From Haloferax prahovense DSM 18310 (GTDB lineage Archaea; Halobacteriota; Halobacteria; Halobacteriales; Haloferacaceae), in contig NZ_AOLG01000009.1 of assembly GCF_000336815.1 (NCBI RefSeq), positions 123,001 through 187,000 of the forward strand: DNA of 64,000 nucleotides. The letters are read 5' to 3'. The position numbers and the translations under genes were made by a program. The notes beneath the pieces are model-generated. The model was given only the letters and a program-made list of their open reading frames with translations. It had not been told where the DNA came from and did no database searches. The stretch's first letter is position 1, and each line of letters opens with the position of its first letter. Of the stretch, positions 25,482-33,824 are shown piece after piece.

Positions 25482-25930
25482 CACCGCGTTCAGACCTCGT
25501 CCTCTTTTCTCACGGCACGCGCGTTCCGTCGAGCGCCATCTCGCGTCGCCGACTGTCCACGAACCGCTCTGTGCTCCCGTCGCCTCGCTGAGCCCCTGCC
25601 GCGGCTGGCAGCGTTTCGGCCCGCTCGCTTCCGCATTTCTCTGTCGTACCTTCGTCGAGAGCGGAGCGTACCGGTCGGCCCGCCCTCAGTTTTGAGGATG
25701 TTGAAATACAGGGGTATTTTTCTCCCGTCCGGCATCGAAATTACAGCAGTACAACTGTAACGAAACTCGTCGATTCCGACCCGTATTACGACATCGTTGA
25801 AATCAGATACTGCTCGCCGGACGAACCCGTGCGCGGAGGACGACCGTCGGGACCGCGAGCCGCGTCGACGCGGTTGCTCCGAACGAGATTCGGCGAAACG
25901 ATATTATATCTCTCCGTGGTACACGCTGAT
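25482..25930. promoter_or_regulatory. 449-base gap with inverted repeats and the usp promoter
   Basis: No supported gene. It holds two inverted repeats: AAATAC-AGGG-GTATTT (25704-25719) and ATTACA-N10-TGTAAC (25740-25761). The second has the same architecture as the one at 17055-17076. A TATA-like ATATTATATC (25901-25910) serves the UspA gene at 25931. Confidence 0.45.
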
Positions 25931-26362
25931 ATGGTCGTTGTTGCAGCAGTTGACCGGTCAGGTCGCTCATCACACGTTGTCGCGGAAGCCGCATCGCTGG
26001 CGGCGGCGTTCGACGAACCGGTCCACGTCGTCCACGCGTTGACCCGCTCGGAGTTCGTCGACCTCGGGCTGACGAGCGCGCAGGCCGAGAAGCCGAAGGA
26101 CATGGCGGAGATTCGGTCCGCCGCCGCCGAGATGGCCGAAGACGCCGTGTCGGGACTGTCCGTCCCGTACGAGACGGTGGGACTCGTCGGCGACCCGGCC
26201 GACGAGGTCACCGAGTACGCCGACGAACAGGACGCGAGCTACATCGTGGTGAGCCCGCGACGCCGCTCGCGTACGGGAAAGATGCTGTTCGGAAGCGTCG
26301 CTCAGTCGATTCTCCTGAACGCGTCGTGCCCGGTCGTCTCGACGCTCGCCGCGGAGGAATAG
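25931..26362 (+). CDS. universal stress protein, UspA family
   Basis: A 143-residue single UspA domain. It starts MVVVAAVDRSGRSSHVVAEAASLAAAFDEPVHVVHAL and ends with FGSVAQSILLNASCPVVSTLA. The ATP-binding loop is VVSPRRRSRTGKMLFGSVA, in which the usual G-x2-G spacing is degraded while the later Gly-Ser is kept. The ATG is fixed by a TATA box about 25 bases upstream. Confidence 0.87.
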   Translation: MVVVAAVDRSGRSSHVVAEAASLAAAFDEPVHVVHALTRSEFVDLGLTSAQAEKPKDMAEIRSAAAEMAEDAVSGLSVPYETVGLVGDPADEVTEYADEQDASYIVVSPRRRSRTGKMLFGSVAQSILLNASCPVVSTLAAEE

Positions 26363-26487
26363 TCGTTTTCCGGGACGTCCGCTCCGCGGGCCGCCGACGC
26401 TCGGGGCCGTTTCACGTACACCCGTTACACGCCCCTGAGAACGCGCGTCCCTTTTTTTATCGCAATCCCCCGTAGCCTCGACCGTAC

Positions 26488-27135
26488 ATGACGGTAACAG
26501 CAGTCGCAGACGGAGTGTACACGGTACAGTTCGACCACGTCCGCGTGTTCGTCCTCGAAGACCGACCGTCCGGAACGACCACGCTGGTCGACGCCGCGTT
26601 TCCGGACGACGGCGACGAGTTGGTGTCCGTGTTAGACTCGACGTTCGGCGGCGTCGACCGACTCGTCATCACCCACGGCGACGAGGGACACTTCGGCGGG
26701 ACGCCCGCCGTGGTAGACGCGTTCGACCCCGAACTCCTCGTCCCCGGCGGCGCGAAGGGTTTTTACGACGCGCTCGACGTCGAGGCCGACCGGCACTTCC
26801 GCCACGACGACGTGCTCGACGGCGGGATTCGAATCGTACAGGTCCCGGGGCACACGGTCGCGAACAGCGGTCTGCTCTTGGAAGACGAGGGCGTCTTCAT
26901 CGCCGGTGACGTCTTGGAGGGGTCGGACCGTCGCGGGCTCCCGCCGGGGTTCCTCGTCCCGCCCGCGGCGCAGTTCAACGACCTGAGCCACGAGGAAGCC
27001 GAGCGAAACCTCGTCAAACTGTTCGACTACGACATCGAACGGGTCCTCGTGAGTCACGGCACGCACGTCGACGAGGACCCGCTCGGAAAGCTCGACGCCT
27101 GGCTCATCGACCGCGAGTGGACGCTGTCGTACTGA
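26488..27135 (+). CDS. metallo-beta-lactamase-fold hydrolase, paralogue 2
   Basis: A 215-residue protein that is collinear with the one at 22544. Its metal motif THGDEGHFGG keeps the first and last His, with Asp and Gly at the positions that are normally His and Asp. VPGHT, AGDVLEG and SHGTH supply the remaining ligands. The tail LPPGFLVPPAAQFNDLSHEEAERNLVKLF is shared. The pair flanks the Tct permease genes and the usp gene, which suggests duplication and related substrates in this region. Confidence 0.8.
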   Translation: MTVTAVADGVYTVQFDHVRVFVLEDRPSGTTTLVDAAFPDDGDELVSVLDSTFGGVDRLVITHGDEGHFGGTPAVVDAFDPELLVPGGAKGFYDALDVEADRHFRHDDVLDGGIRIVQVPGHTVANSGLLLEDEGVFIAGDVLEGSDRRGLPPGFLVPPAAQFNDLSHEEAERNLVKLFDYDIERVLVSHGTHVDEDPLGKLDAWLIDREWTLSY

Positions 27136-27535
27136 ATCGGTTGAATCGACCAGTGGCGTCGTTCGGCGCACGTGCGAACACACAGTTCCAAATCCGTTCG
27201 CATCCATTTTAACAGAATTAGATTATGTACTGAGAATAGATAGTTCTGAGTCACCAAGACAGCGTTTTCTGAATTTTCACCTGTTGGGTGCGCACCCTAC
27301 TATCGAGTTAGACCGTTCAATACATCGCTTTACGCCGATTTTCTCTTTCTCTGACGTTGAATACGAATATTTCGGTTACTAAGTATCCGATATGGCCGTA
27401 TTCTTCAGCTTTAGGTGTTCTTAATGTGATTTCGGTGACTCCACGGATATTCGACTTCAGTGCTGAGAAATACTCAAAATAATATATTTATTTGAAAGTG
27501 TCAGGATAGATATTTCCTCGACACCTTCTGCGCGA
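27136..27535. other. 400-base AT-rich gap between convergent genes
   Basis: Strongly AT-rich for this chromosome, with no supported frame. It lies between the 3' ends of paralogue 2 and the JAMM gene. A perfect 12-base palindrome GGGTGCGCACCC is at 27286-27297. The region marks the edge of the accessory locus that follows. Confidence 0.4.
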
Positions 27536-30154
27536 CTACTGACCCATGTTCTGATGGAGTCGAATCCGCTTCGGCTCGTTTCGCCCCGAGAAGGCGCGGA
27601 TTCGCACGAGGTGGTCGTTGGACTGGCGGCGGACCTCGCGGCCGTCGTCCGTGATGGTCCACTCGTCCGGCCCCTCGCCTTCGGTCACGCCGACGATGAA
27701 CGAGGTGTTTCGGGTGTTCCGCCAGACTTTCCGGACGAACCGCTTGTCCGCGCCGCTCTGGAGCGGTTGCCCGCTCACCGGATGGGAGTGCGCGCCGCCG
27801 GCCAGGCGGTGGTCGATGTCCTTGTGGAGGCTGGCCAGTCGCCGGAGGTGCGAGAAGAACTCCGAGGTAAACGAGATGGAGTCCGTGCGGCTCCGGAGGA
27901 AGTCCGGGTGGTCGATGGCGTGGTGGTGGCGAATCAGGCCGCGCTCGTCGGCGTACACCGTCGAGTAGACTTCACGCCCCGGCGTCGCGGTGGCCTGAAA
28001 CGTCAGTTCGTTCAGCACGTGCTCCGTCACGTCGACGACCGAGGGGTCGCTTGACGCGGGCGCGTCGCCGAACGGGACGATTCCCGCGCCGGCGTCGATA
28101 TCGTCCGCGGGCGTCTCCGGCGTCGACGACGGCGACGCTGACGACCCCTCGGGCCGGGTCGGCGTCGGTTCCGGCGAAGGCGATTTCGAGCCACCGCTGC
28201 TCGGCGGACTGCCCGCGCCGTCGTCCGGGGTCGTCCCCGCCGGGACCGGAAACTCCGCCGGGAGCGTCGTCTCGGGCTCCGGTGCCGTCTGGGACTCCCC
28301 GCCACCGGACGGACCCCGACCGCTCGGTGCCCCGCCCGTCGAGGAACGATTCGCTCCGCTCTCTGGGGCGGCCGGCCGGCTCTCGGGCGTCGCTTCCGCG
28401 GAGTCCGACGCAGGGGGCGATTCGTCCGACGCCGCGCTTTCGCTCGATGGCGCGTCGTCTCCCGCGTCGAGAGCGCCGCCAGCGCCGCCCGCACCGTCGC
28501 CGCCGCCGTCGGCTTCGGCTCCACGAGTGTCTCGCTCACCCTCTGCGTCGGATTGGTCGTCGTCGGAATCGGCACCCGAACTACCAGCGTCCGGACTCGA
28601 ATCGTCTTTTTCCGGGGTCGGATCGGACCCACGATTCGTCCGGTTCGGTCCGTCTTGGTCGGGCTTCGCCCCGGTCGTCGAGTCATCTGGTTCCGCACCA
28701 GTCCGCGGTGCCTCTTCCTCGGGCGCATCCCCTCCAGTTTGCGGCGGCGACTGCGACGAACGGGGCAGGGTGGACCCGCCCGACGCGCGGCCGCCGTCTG
28801 GTGTGGTCTGTGGTGTCGTCCCGTCGCGGGGCATCGCCTTCTCGTCTGTATCGGGCGACTGCGGAGGGTCCTCACCCGACGACTCGGGCGAAGAGTCGGT
28901 ACTCGGCGGCCCGTCGGAATCGGGCGGCGAGGTGGGCGTCGACTCGTCAGCGGGGGCCGAACTTCTCGTCGGTGTCGACCCGCCGCTTCCGGTCGGCCGC
29001 CCGTCGGCGCCGGACGACGACGAGTCACCGGACGGCGCGTGCCCCGGCGAGTCGTCGCCCGACGCGGTCACGTGGTCGGGGAGGTCGACCGCCGACGCGA
29101 ACACGAACCCCGCGACGTGAATCGTGGGGCGGTCCCACTCGACGACCTCGATGACCGGCGCGTAGTCGGACAGCACCGACCGGACGGGCCCGGTCCACTC
29201 GGACGGTGCCGACGCGGCGATGAAGTCCGGTTCGGTCCGGGCCATCGGGTGCCGAGGCTCGCCCTTGTGTCCGCGGAGTGCCTTCAGCGTCCCCTGACTC
29301 TCGCGTTCGGTTCCGGGCCGCTCGGTCGCCGGGAGCGTCACGGTGCGGACGGAACCGACGCCGGCAACCCCGTCGGTTCGAATCAGCGCTGGGAGGTATC
29401 TGAGCACGTCCGAGAGGACGGCCTCGTGGTCCGGGGTGACTACGAGCAGTAGCTCGTACGTCCGGCTGAGGCGCTCGACGGTCGTCTCGTTGTTGGCGGT
29501 CCCGACGAGAACGGGACTCACGTCCCGACAGTGAACGCCGAGTTCCTGCGGGATGCCTTCGAGCGTCGACGCCAGCGGGCGCTTGATGGGCGAGACGACG
29601 CCGAACGCGTCCGGGAGCGGCCGCGAGTCCGCCGCGCGCATGAGGTGGTCGACGATGACGGACACGTCTCGCTCGTCGGAGAGGCGGCTGACCGAAATCG
29701 ACGGCGGGTCGCTCGCGCCACGAGCGTCGTCCGCGTCCGAGAGGCCCGAGCCGTCCGGGTTCATCTCGGCGTTCGCGTCGTCCGCGTCGTCCGCCCCATC
29801 GAGCGAAGGCGCGCCCTCGGGCTGGCGGTCCGGTGGTTCGTCTCGGGTCGCCCTGAACGGGACCACCCTCCGAACGGCCCGTCGGAGCGCCCGCAGGCGC
29901 GGGCGGAATCCGGGCATCAGCCCCGAGAGACCGAGGTTCGGAGCGATGGCCGCCTCGACCGATTCCGGAGCGACGACCGCGACCACGCCCAGTCCGAGGA
30001 GCACGGCGGCCGTCACGCCGAGTGCGACCCAAAGGAGGCGGCGGCGTCGGCTGGAGCTGGAGTCGCTGTCGCTCGGTTCGTCGGCCCGCTCGTGGTCGTC
30101 GTCGGTCGGCTCGATGACTGCGCTCAGTTCTACGAGTTGGATATCGTCTGTCAT
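27536..30154 (-). CDS. membrane-anchored protein with a C-terminal JAMM/MPN-like domain
   Basis: An 872-residue protein. An N-terminal TM helix after an arginine cluster (about 35-62, RRRRLLWVALGVTAAVLLGLG) is followed by a globular region (about 155-350). Then comes a very long Ser/Thr/Pro/Gly/Asp-rich disordered linker (about 370-700) and a C-terminal domain (about 712-872). The last resembles a JAMM metalloprotease: Glu728 in PGREVYSTVY, His789 and His791 in GAHSHPVSG, and Ser800 and Asp803 in QSGADKRF, followed by SFIVGV. The spacing from the second His to Ser is one residue longer than the classic motif. JAMM enzymes remove ubiquitin-like modifiers or cleave small substrates. It is last of three leftward genes. 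The fold call is mine from motif reading. Confidence 0.72.
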   Translation of the reverse strand: MTDDIQLVELSAVIEPTDDDHERADEPSDSDSSSSRRRRLLWVALGVTAAVLLGLGVVAVVAPESVEAAIAPNLGLSGLMPGFRPRLRALRRAVRRVVPFRATRDEPPDRQPEGAPSLDGADDADDANAEMNPDGSGLSDADDARGASDPPSISVSRLSDERDVSVIVDHLMRAADSRPLPDAFGVVSPIKRPLASTLEGIPQELGVHCRDVSPVLVGTANNETTVERLSRTYELLLVVTPDHEAVLSDVLRYLPALIRTDGVAGVGSVRTVTLPATERPGTERESQGTLKALRGHKGEPRHPMARTEPDFIAASAPSEWTGPVRSVLSDYAPVIEVVEWDRPTIHVAGFVFASAVDLPDHVTASGDDSPGHAPSGDSSSSGADGRPTGSGGSTPTRSSAPADESTPTSPPDSDGPPSTDSSPESSGEDPPQSPDTDEKAMPRDGTTPQTTPDGGRASGGSTLPRSSQSPPQTGGDAPEEEAPRTGAEPDDSTTGAKPDQDGPNRTNRGSDPTPEKDDSSPDAGSSGADSDDDQSDAEGERDTRGAEADGGGDGAGGAGGALDAGDDAPSSESAASDESPPASDSAEATPESRPAAPESGANRSSTGGAPSGRGPSGGGESQTAPEPETTLPAEFPVPAGTTPDDGAGSPPSSGGSKSPSPEPTPTRPEGSSASPSSTPETPADDIDAGAGIVPFGDAPASSDPSVVDVTEHVLNELTFQATATPGREVYSTVYADERGLIRHHHAIDHPDFLRSRTDSISFTSEFFSHLRRLASLHKDIDHRLAGGAHSHPVSGQPLQSGADKRFVRKVWRNTRNTSFIVGVTEGEGPDEWTITDDGREVRRQSNDHLVRIRAFSGRNEPKRIRLHQNMGQ

Positions 30155-30200
30155 GGTCGGTGAAAACGCGCGTTCGTGGGTCGTCTGCGGGCGGTGCGGC

Positions 30201-31352
30201 TTACTGCTCCGGGAGCGCCGGCTCGACGTGGTCGGCGAAGAAGCGCTCCCAGCGGTCGACGGGGTCGCTCACGCCGAACTTCGCCGTGTGTGCCTCCCAC
30301 ACCTGCCGGAGCGGCGACGACTCGTCGTGGACCTCCGCGTCGACGTACGCCGCGCCGCCTCGGCGGACGTGGGTGTGAATCCACGCCGCGTCGAGCGGCC
30401 AGAAGCCGACGACGTGGGCGTTTGCCACGTCCGCGTGAATCGTCCGGAGGTTGTGGTGCTGGCCGAGGGTGACGCCGTGGGGGAGGACGACCATCAGGTC
30501 CGGTTCGGCCAACGTCGGGACCGTCGCGTCGGGTTCGATGTCTCCGTTTTCGATCGCCCACGGGGCCCACTGCTCGGCCGACAGCCACGGCGTGAGGCTG
30601 TTGGCCGCCCGCTGAATCGCGGGGTTGAGGTCCATCTCGGCGCGGCCGCCGATCGGGACCGTCGTCATCGCGGCGCTCCAGTAGCCGTACGACCGGTTCG
30701 CCACGTCGGTGTGGGTCGTCGCCGCGAGGAACTTCGCCAGCTCCGGTGCCACCTCGTCCATTCCGATCTCCTGCGCCCGGTGGTCGATGAGTATCGCCGG
30801 CGCGTCCATGACCGCGACGCCGAGGCCGGCCAACAGCGCGTTCTGCGGGTTCTTGTACAGCCCGTCCGCGGTCTTGTGGGAGGGGAGGACCACGTCGACC
30901 GTCTCCTCGAAGACGAGGCCGACGTCGACGAACTTGTAGGCCGGAAAGCCGGTTCCGAGCGACGACGGGACCAGCGCGTGGTCCGCGTCGTACGACAGCC
31001 TGAGCAGTTCGCGCTCGACTTCCGGGGCGAGCATCGGCGTGACGTCCTCGATTCGAAGCGGGTTGCGACCGAGTTGCACGTCCTGGACGAACCGCGTCGG
31101 AATCGACGTTCCGAGCATCTCCTCGGCGCGGGAAATCCACTCGCGCCGCACCACGTCCGCGAGCGTGTTCGGCGGGAAGAACACGCCCACGCTGTGCTCG
31201 TCGTGGTCGTCGACGTCGGCACTCGGTCGGTCTGCCGCCGCGTTCGCCTCGACCGCGCCGCCGCCCGCGCCGTCGGTGATGACCGCGTCGCCGCTCGATT
31301 CGTCGGTGCCGCTCCGCGAAACCGCGTTGCGTACGTAGTTGAGTGGGTTCAT
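30201..31352 (-). CDS. unknown 383-residue protein of the JAMM locus
   Basis: I do not recognise the family. After an acidic, disordered N terminus (1-50), the protein reads as a single folded domain. Notable segments are SVGVFFPPNTLADVVRREWI, LLRLSYDADHALVPSSLGTGFPAYKF, NPQNALLAGLGVAVMDAPAILIDHRAQ, and WIHTHVRRGGAAYV. Several His are dispersed and there is no TM or signal peptide. It lies 46 bases before the JAMM gene and 18 after the exported protein gene, so the three are probably one operon and may act together. Confidence 0.72.
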   Translation of the reverse strand: MNPLNYVRNAVSRSGTDESSGDAVITDGAGGGAVEANAAADRPSADVDDHDEHSVGVFFPPNTLADVVRREWISRAEEMLGTSIPTRFVQDVQLGRNPLRIEDVTPMLAPEVERELLRLSYDADHALVPSSLGTGFPAYKFVDVGLVFEETVDVVLPSHKTADGLYKNPQNALLAGLGVAVMDAPAILIDHRAQEIGMDEVAPELAKFLAATTHTDVANRSYGYWSAAMTTVPIGGRAEMDLNPAIQRAANSLTPWLSAEQWAPWAIENGDIEPDATVPTLAEPDLMVVLPHGVTLGQHHNLRTIHADVANAHVVGFWPLDAAWIHTHVRRGGAAYVDAEVHDESSPLRQVWEAHTAKFGVSDPVDRWERFFADHVEPALPEQ

Positions 31353-31370
31353 GTGTGTCTCCGTGAGTGG

Positions 31371-32246
31371 TTATCTGAGTCCGGACCTCTCGACCTCGCG
31401 TTCGCCTTTTTTGCGTTTCGTCTCCGTTTCGGACTGTCCGCGACGGCCGAGGGCGAAGCCGATGACGCTCGTCACCGCGCCGAGGACGACGACTACCCCG
31501 CCAGCGACCCACGTCGGTGACAGCAGGTTCGCCAGTCGGACCACGTTCATCGAGGGAAGCGACGACTCGGCGTCGCTGTTCAGCTGCCGCGCCGCTCGGT
31601 AGCGCTTCCGGTGGTCCGAGAGCGTCTCCGGGTTCTGGGCGCGCAGCTCGGCGGCGCGCTCGGTGAAGTCGGCGGTATCGGCCGTCGCGTAGCCCTTCGC
31701 CTCGCGCTTTTCGATGAAGCCGACCGTCGCGTTGAGGTTCCGCGCGGTTCCCTCGGCGTAGGCGCGGGCGAGGGCCGCGGTCGCCTGCTTCTCCGCGACC
31801 GACCAGTGTTCGGCCGCGGTGTCGTAGTTCGCTCGCGTGTAGCTCAGGTTCCCCGTCTCGATGCGGTTCTGGACCGTCTGGAGCGTGCTCGCCTCGACCG
31901 AGACCATCGGTCGGTCGTCGAGGCGGCGGAGTTCCGCGAGTCTGTCTTTCGCCGCTTCACGGGCGTCGAGCGCCTCGTCCGCGCTCACCGAAGCGGTCGG
32001 TGGTCCGGACAGCGCCGCCGGCCCCGCGTCGGCCGTGACGACTGGGACGGCGACCGCGAACAGCGAAAGCACGACGAACGCCGCGAGGGTGGCGCGGACG
32101 ACCACCGTCGTCACGGATGGCCGCCGCTCCGTCTCTTCGGACGCCCGGTGGGTACACCCGTGTCCGAGCCGCGAGTTCATGTCTGAAGTCAGAGTATTTG
32201 AATCCGATTCCGTCGATTTGCTGGACTGGGTTGAATCGTTGGTCAT
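31371..32246 (-). CDS. exported helical protein with N- and C-terminal TM segments
   Basis: A 291-residue protein, first gene of the leftward operon. A hydrophobic signal or anchor (about 48-72, VVVRATLAAFVVLSLFAVAVPVV) is followed by a helical, Ala/Arg/Glu-rich domain (about 85-230) outside the membrane. A C-terminal TM helix (PTWVAGGVVVVLGAVTSVIGFALG) precedes a basic tail. The helical domain with DALDAREAAKDRLAELRRL looks like a coiled or TPR-like bundle. The start at 32246 is the ATG nearest the signal; longer in-frame starts exist. Confidence 0.7.
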   Translation of the reverse strand: MTNDSTQSSKSTESDSNTLTSDMNSRLGHGCTHRASEETERRPSVTTVVVRATLAAFVVLSLFAVAVPVVTADAGPAALSGPPTASVSADEALDAREAAKDRLAELRRLDDRPMVSVEASTLQTVQNRIETGNLSYTRANYDTAAEHWSVAEKQATAALARAYAEGTARNLNATVGFIEKREAKGYATADTADFTERAAELRAQNPETLSDHRKRYRAARQLNSDAESSLPSMNVVRLANLLSPTWVAGGVVVVLGAVTSVIGFALGRRGQSETETKRKKGEREVERSGLR

Positions 32247-32380
32247 CGTGATCTGTTGTGTATCGGGTTTGTGAGTGTTCTCGTGACGTTCTCGTTTTCG
32301 TCTTCGCGTCACACAAACAGATTGTATGACTGTAAACAAATATATTGCGTGTGACATAACTCGCTGCCTTTTGTACTCTC

Positions 32381-32428
32381 GTATACAGTTTATATGCGTA
32401 TACAGTAGGGCAAAATCGTATGACATAC
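32381..32428 (+). promoter_or_regulatory. TATA box flanked by GTATACAG repeats, promoter of the RHH-SIS gene
   Basis: Two identical copies of GTATACAG (32381-32388 and 32398-32405, 17 bases start to start) bracket a TATA element TTTATATG (32389-32396). A related palindrome GTAT-GAC-ATAC follows at 32418-32428, overlapping the ATG at 32420, about 27 bases after the TATA box. Ribbon-helix-helix proteins bind short repeats of this size. Binding of the downstream gene's own product would block TBP, giving autorepression. The repeats are seen; the mechanism is inferred. Confidence 0.55.
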
Positions 32429-33823
32429 ACGATGACAAGAACTATCTCACCGTTTGACATACCGGCGGTCATGACGAAAGACGAGATACTCCAGGCCCGC
32501 GTCTCGAAGCGGGTCAAGAGACAGGTGGACGAGATCGCCCAGCAGAAGAACAAGAAAACGTCCGAATACGTCCGGTCGGTCATCAAGGCGAACCTCACGG
32601 ACGACAGCGCGTCGGTCAACATCCCGAAGCTGTTCGAAGACGACCTCCGTTCGATTGCGCGCGACACGGGCGAGCGGACGGGCGTGTACGAGGCCATCGA
32701 AGCGCAGGTCTGGGAGACCATCGCCGACGACGCCTTCCGACAGGAGGTTCGGCGGCCGGTGTTCGACGCCGACGGCACCGTCACCATCGCCGGGCAGGGG
32801 TCCTCGACGTCAGTCGGCTACTGGCTCGCCGACCGCCTCCGCGACCGCGGCATCCGGTCGCAGGTCCGCAGCGGCGTCGAAGCCACCGGGATGCACTCGT
32901 CGGCCGACGACACGATCCTCGCCATCTCACGGAGCGGGAAGACTGATTCTATACTCGACCTCTGTTCGAACCAACCGGCGACTGTCGTCGCCGTGACCGA
33001 CCCGGACAGTCCGCTCGCGGAGCGCGCCGACCACGTCGTTCCGCTTCCGAGCGTCGAAGAGCGAATCGACATCTACGCGACGAAAAGTCTCGTCGCCCAG
33101 CTCGCCGTCCTCCAGGTCGTCTTCCTCGACGACTACGTCGACCTCCAGCGGTTTCAGGCGCGGTTCAGGGCGCTCGACGAGTTCGTCGAAGGCCAGTTCA
33201 AACAGGGCGACGACGCCGCCGGCCTCTCCGGCCAAAGCGATATTCTCGCGGCCATCGAAGAGCTACAGCGACACAACGACCTCCAGAGCGACCCCATCTT
33301 CGGGGCCCTCGGATCACAGCGCGGACTCGGAAACGAGGCACAACTCAAGCTCACGGAGTTCCTCCACGTCCACGCCGAGGCAACAAACCTCCAGAACATC
33401 GTCCACCGCCTGGTCAACGTCCTCCACGGCGGTTCGAGCTACCTCGTGACGGCGATTCCGCAACAGGGCTCCGCGACGTACCGCGAGTGGAACGACGTCC
33501 TGTTCGGCGACGAAACTTCCGTCTGGAACGTCCTCCAGTCTGCGGACTTCGACCAGAAGGTCCCGCTCATCGCGTTCACGCTGAACGGTGGTCCCGCAGA
33601 GCAGGCCGTCCGCGAGCGCTCGCTGTACGGTCGGGACGGGCTCGTCCGACTCGACGCCTACGCCGTCGAACCCGAGGCCCGAGACCTCATCCTCTTCGTG
33701 GCGATTCAACTGTTCGCCTACGGGGCTCTCTGCAAGCTCTGGCTCCAGGACCCGGCGCTCCAATCTCGGGTCATCCAGAGCATTTACAATCCGGCCGAGA
33801 CCAGCGACACGGAGGTGAACTAA
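32420..33823 (+). CDS. ribbon-helix-helix plus tandem SIS-domain regulator
   Basis: A 467-residue protein. Residues about 24-58 (ILQARVSKRVKRQVDEIAQ, then KTSEYVRSVIKANL) form a ribbon-helix-helix DNA-binding domain. Residues about 115-215 are a sugar-isomerase (SIS) domain with GQGSSTSVGYWLADRL (125-140), AISRSGKTDSILDL and DSPLAERADHVVPLP. The C-terminal half (about 320-450) looks like a second, degenerate SIS fold, ending in a helix typical of these proteins. It is analogous to RpiR regulators but with a different DNA-binding fold. A phosphosugar effector is expected. It is divergent from the three JAMM-locus genes and two bases from the methyltransferase. Confidence 0.78.
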   Translation: MTYTMTRTISPFDIPAVMTKDEILQARVSKRVKRQVDEIAQQKNKKTSEYVRSVIKANLTDDSASVNIPKLFEDDLRSIARDTGERTGVYEAIEAQVWETIADDAFRQEVRRPVFDADGTVTIAGQGSSTSVGYWLADRLRDRGIRSQVRSGVEATGMHSSADDTILAISRSGKTDSILDLCSNQPATVVAVTDPDSPLAERADHVVPLPSVEERIDIYATKSLVAQLAVLQVVFLDDYVDLQRFQARFRALDEFVEGQFKQGDDAAGLSGQSDILAAIEELQRHNDLQSDPIFGALGSQRGLGNEAQLKLTEFLHVHAEATNLQNIVHRLVNVLHGGSSYLVTAIPQQGSATYREWNDVLFGDETSVWNVLQSADFDQKVPLIAFTLNGGPAEQAVRERSLYGRDGLVRLDAYAVEPEARDLILFVAIQLFAYGALCKLWLQDPALQSRVIQSIYNPAETSDTEVN

Positions 33824-33824
33824 C

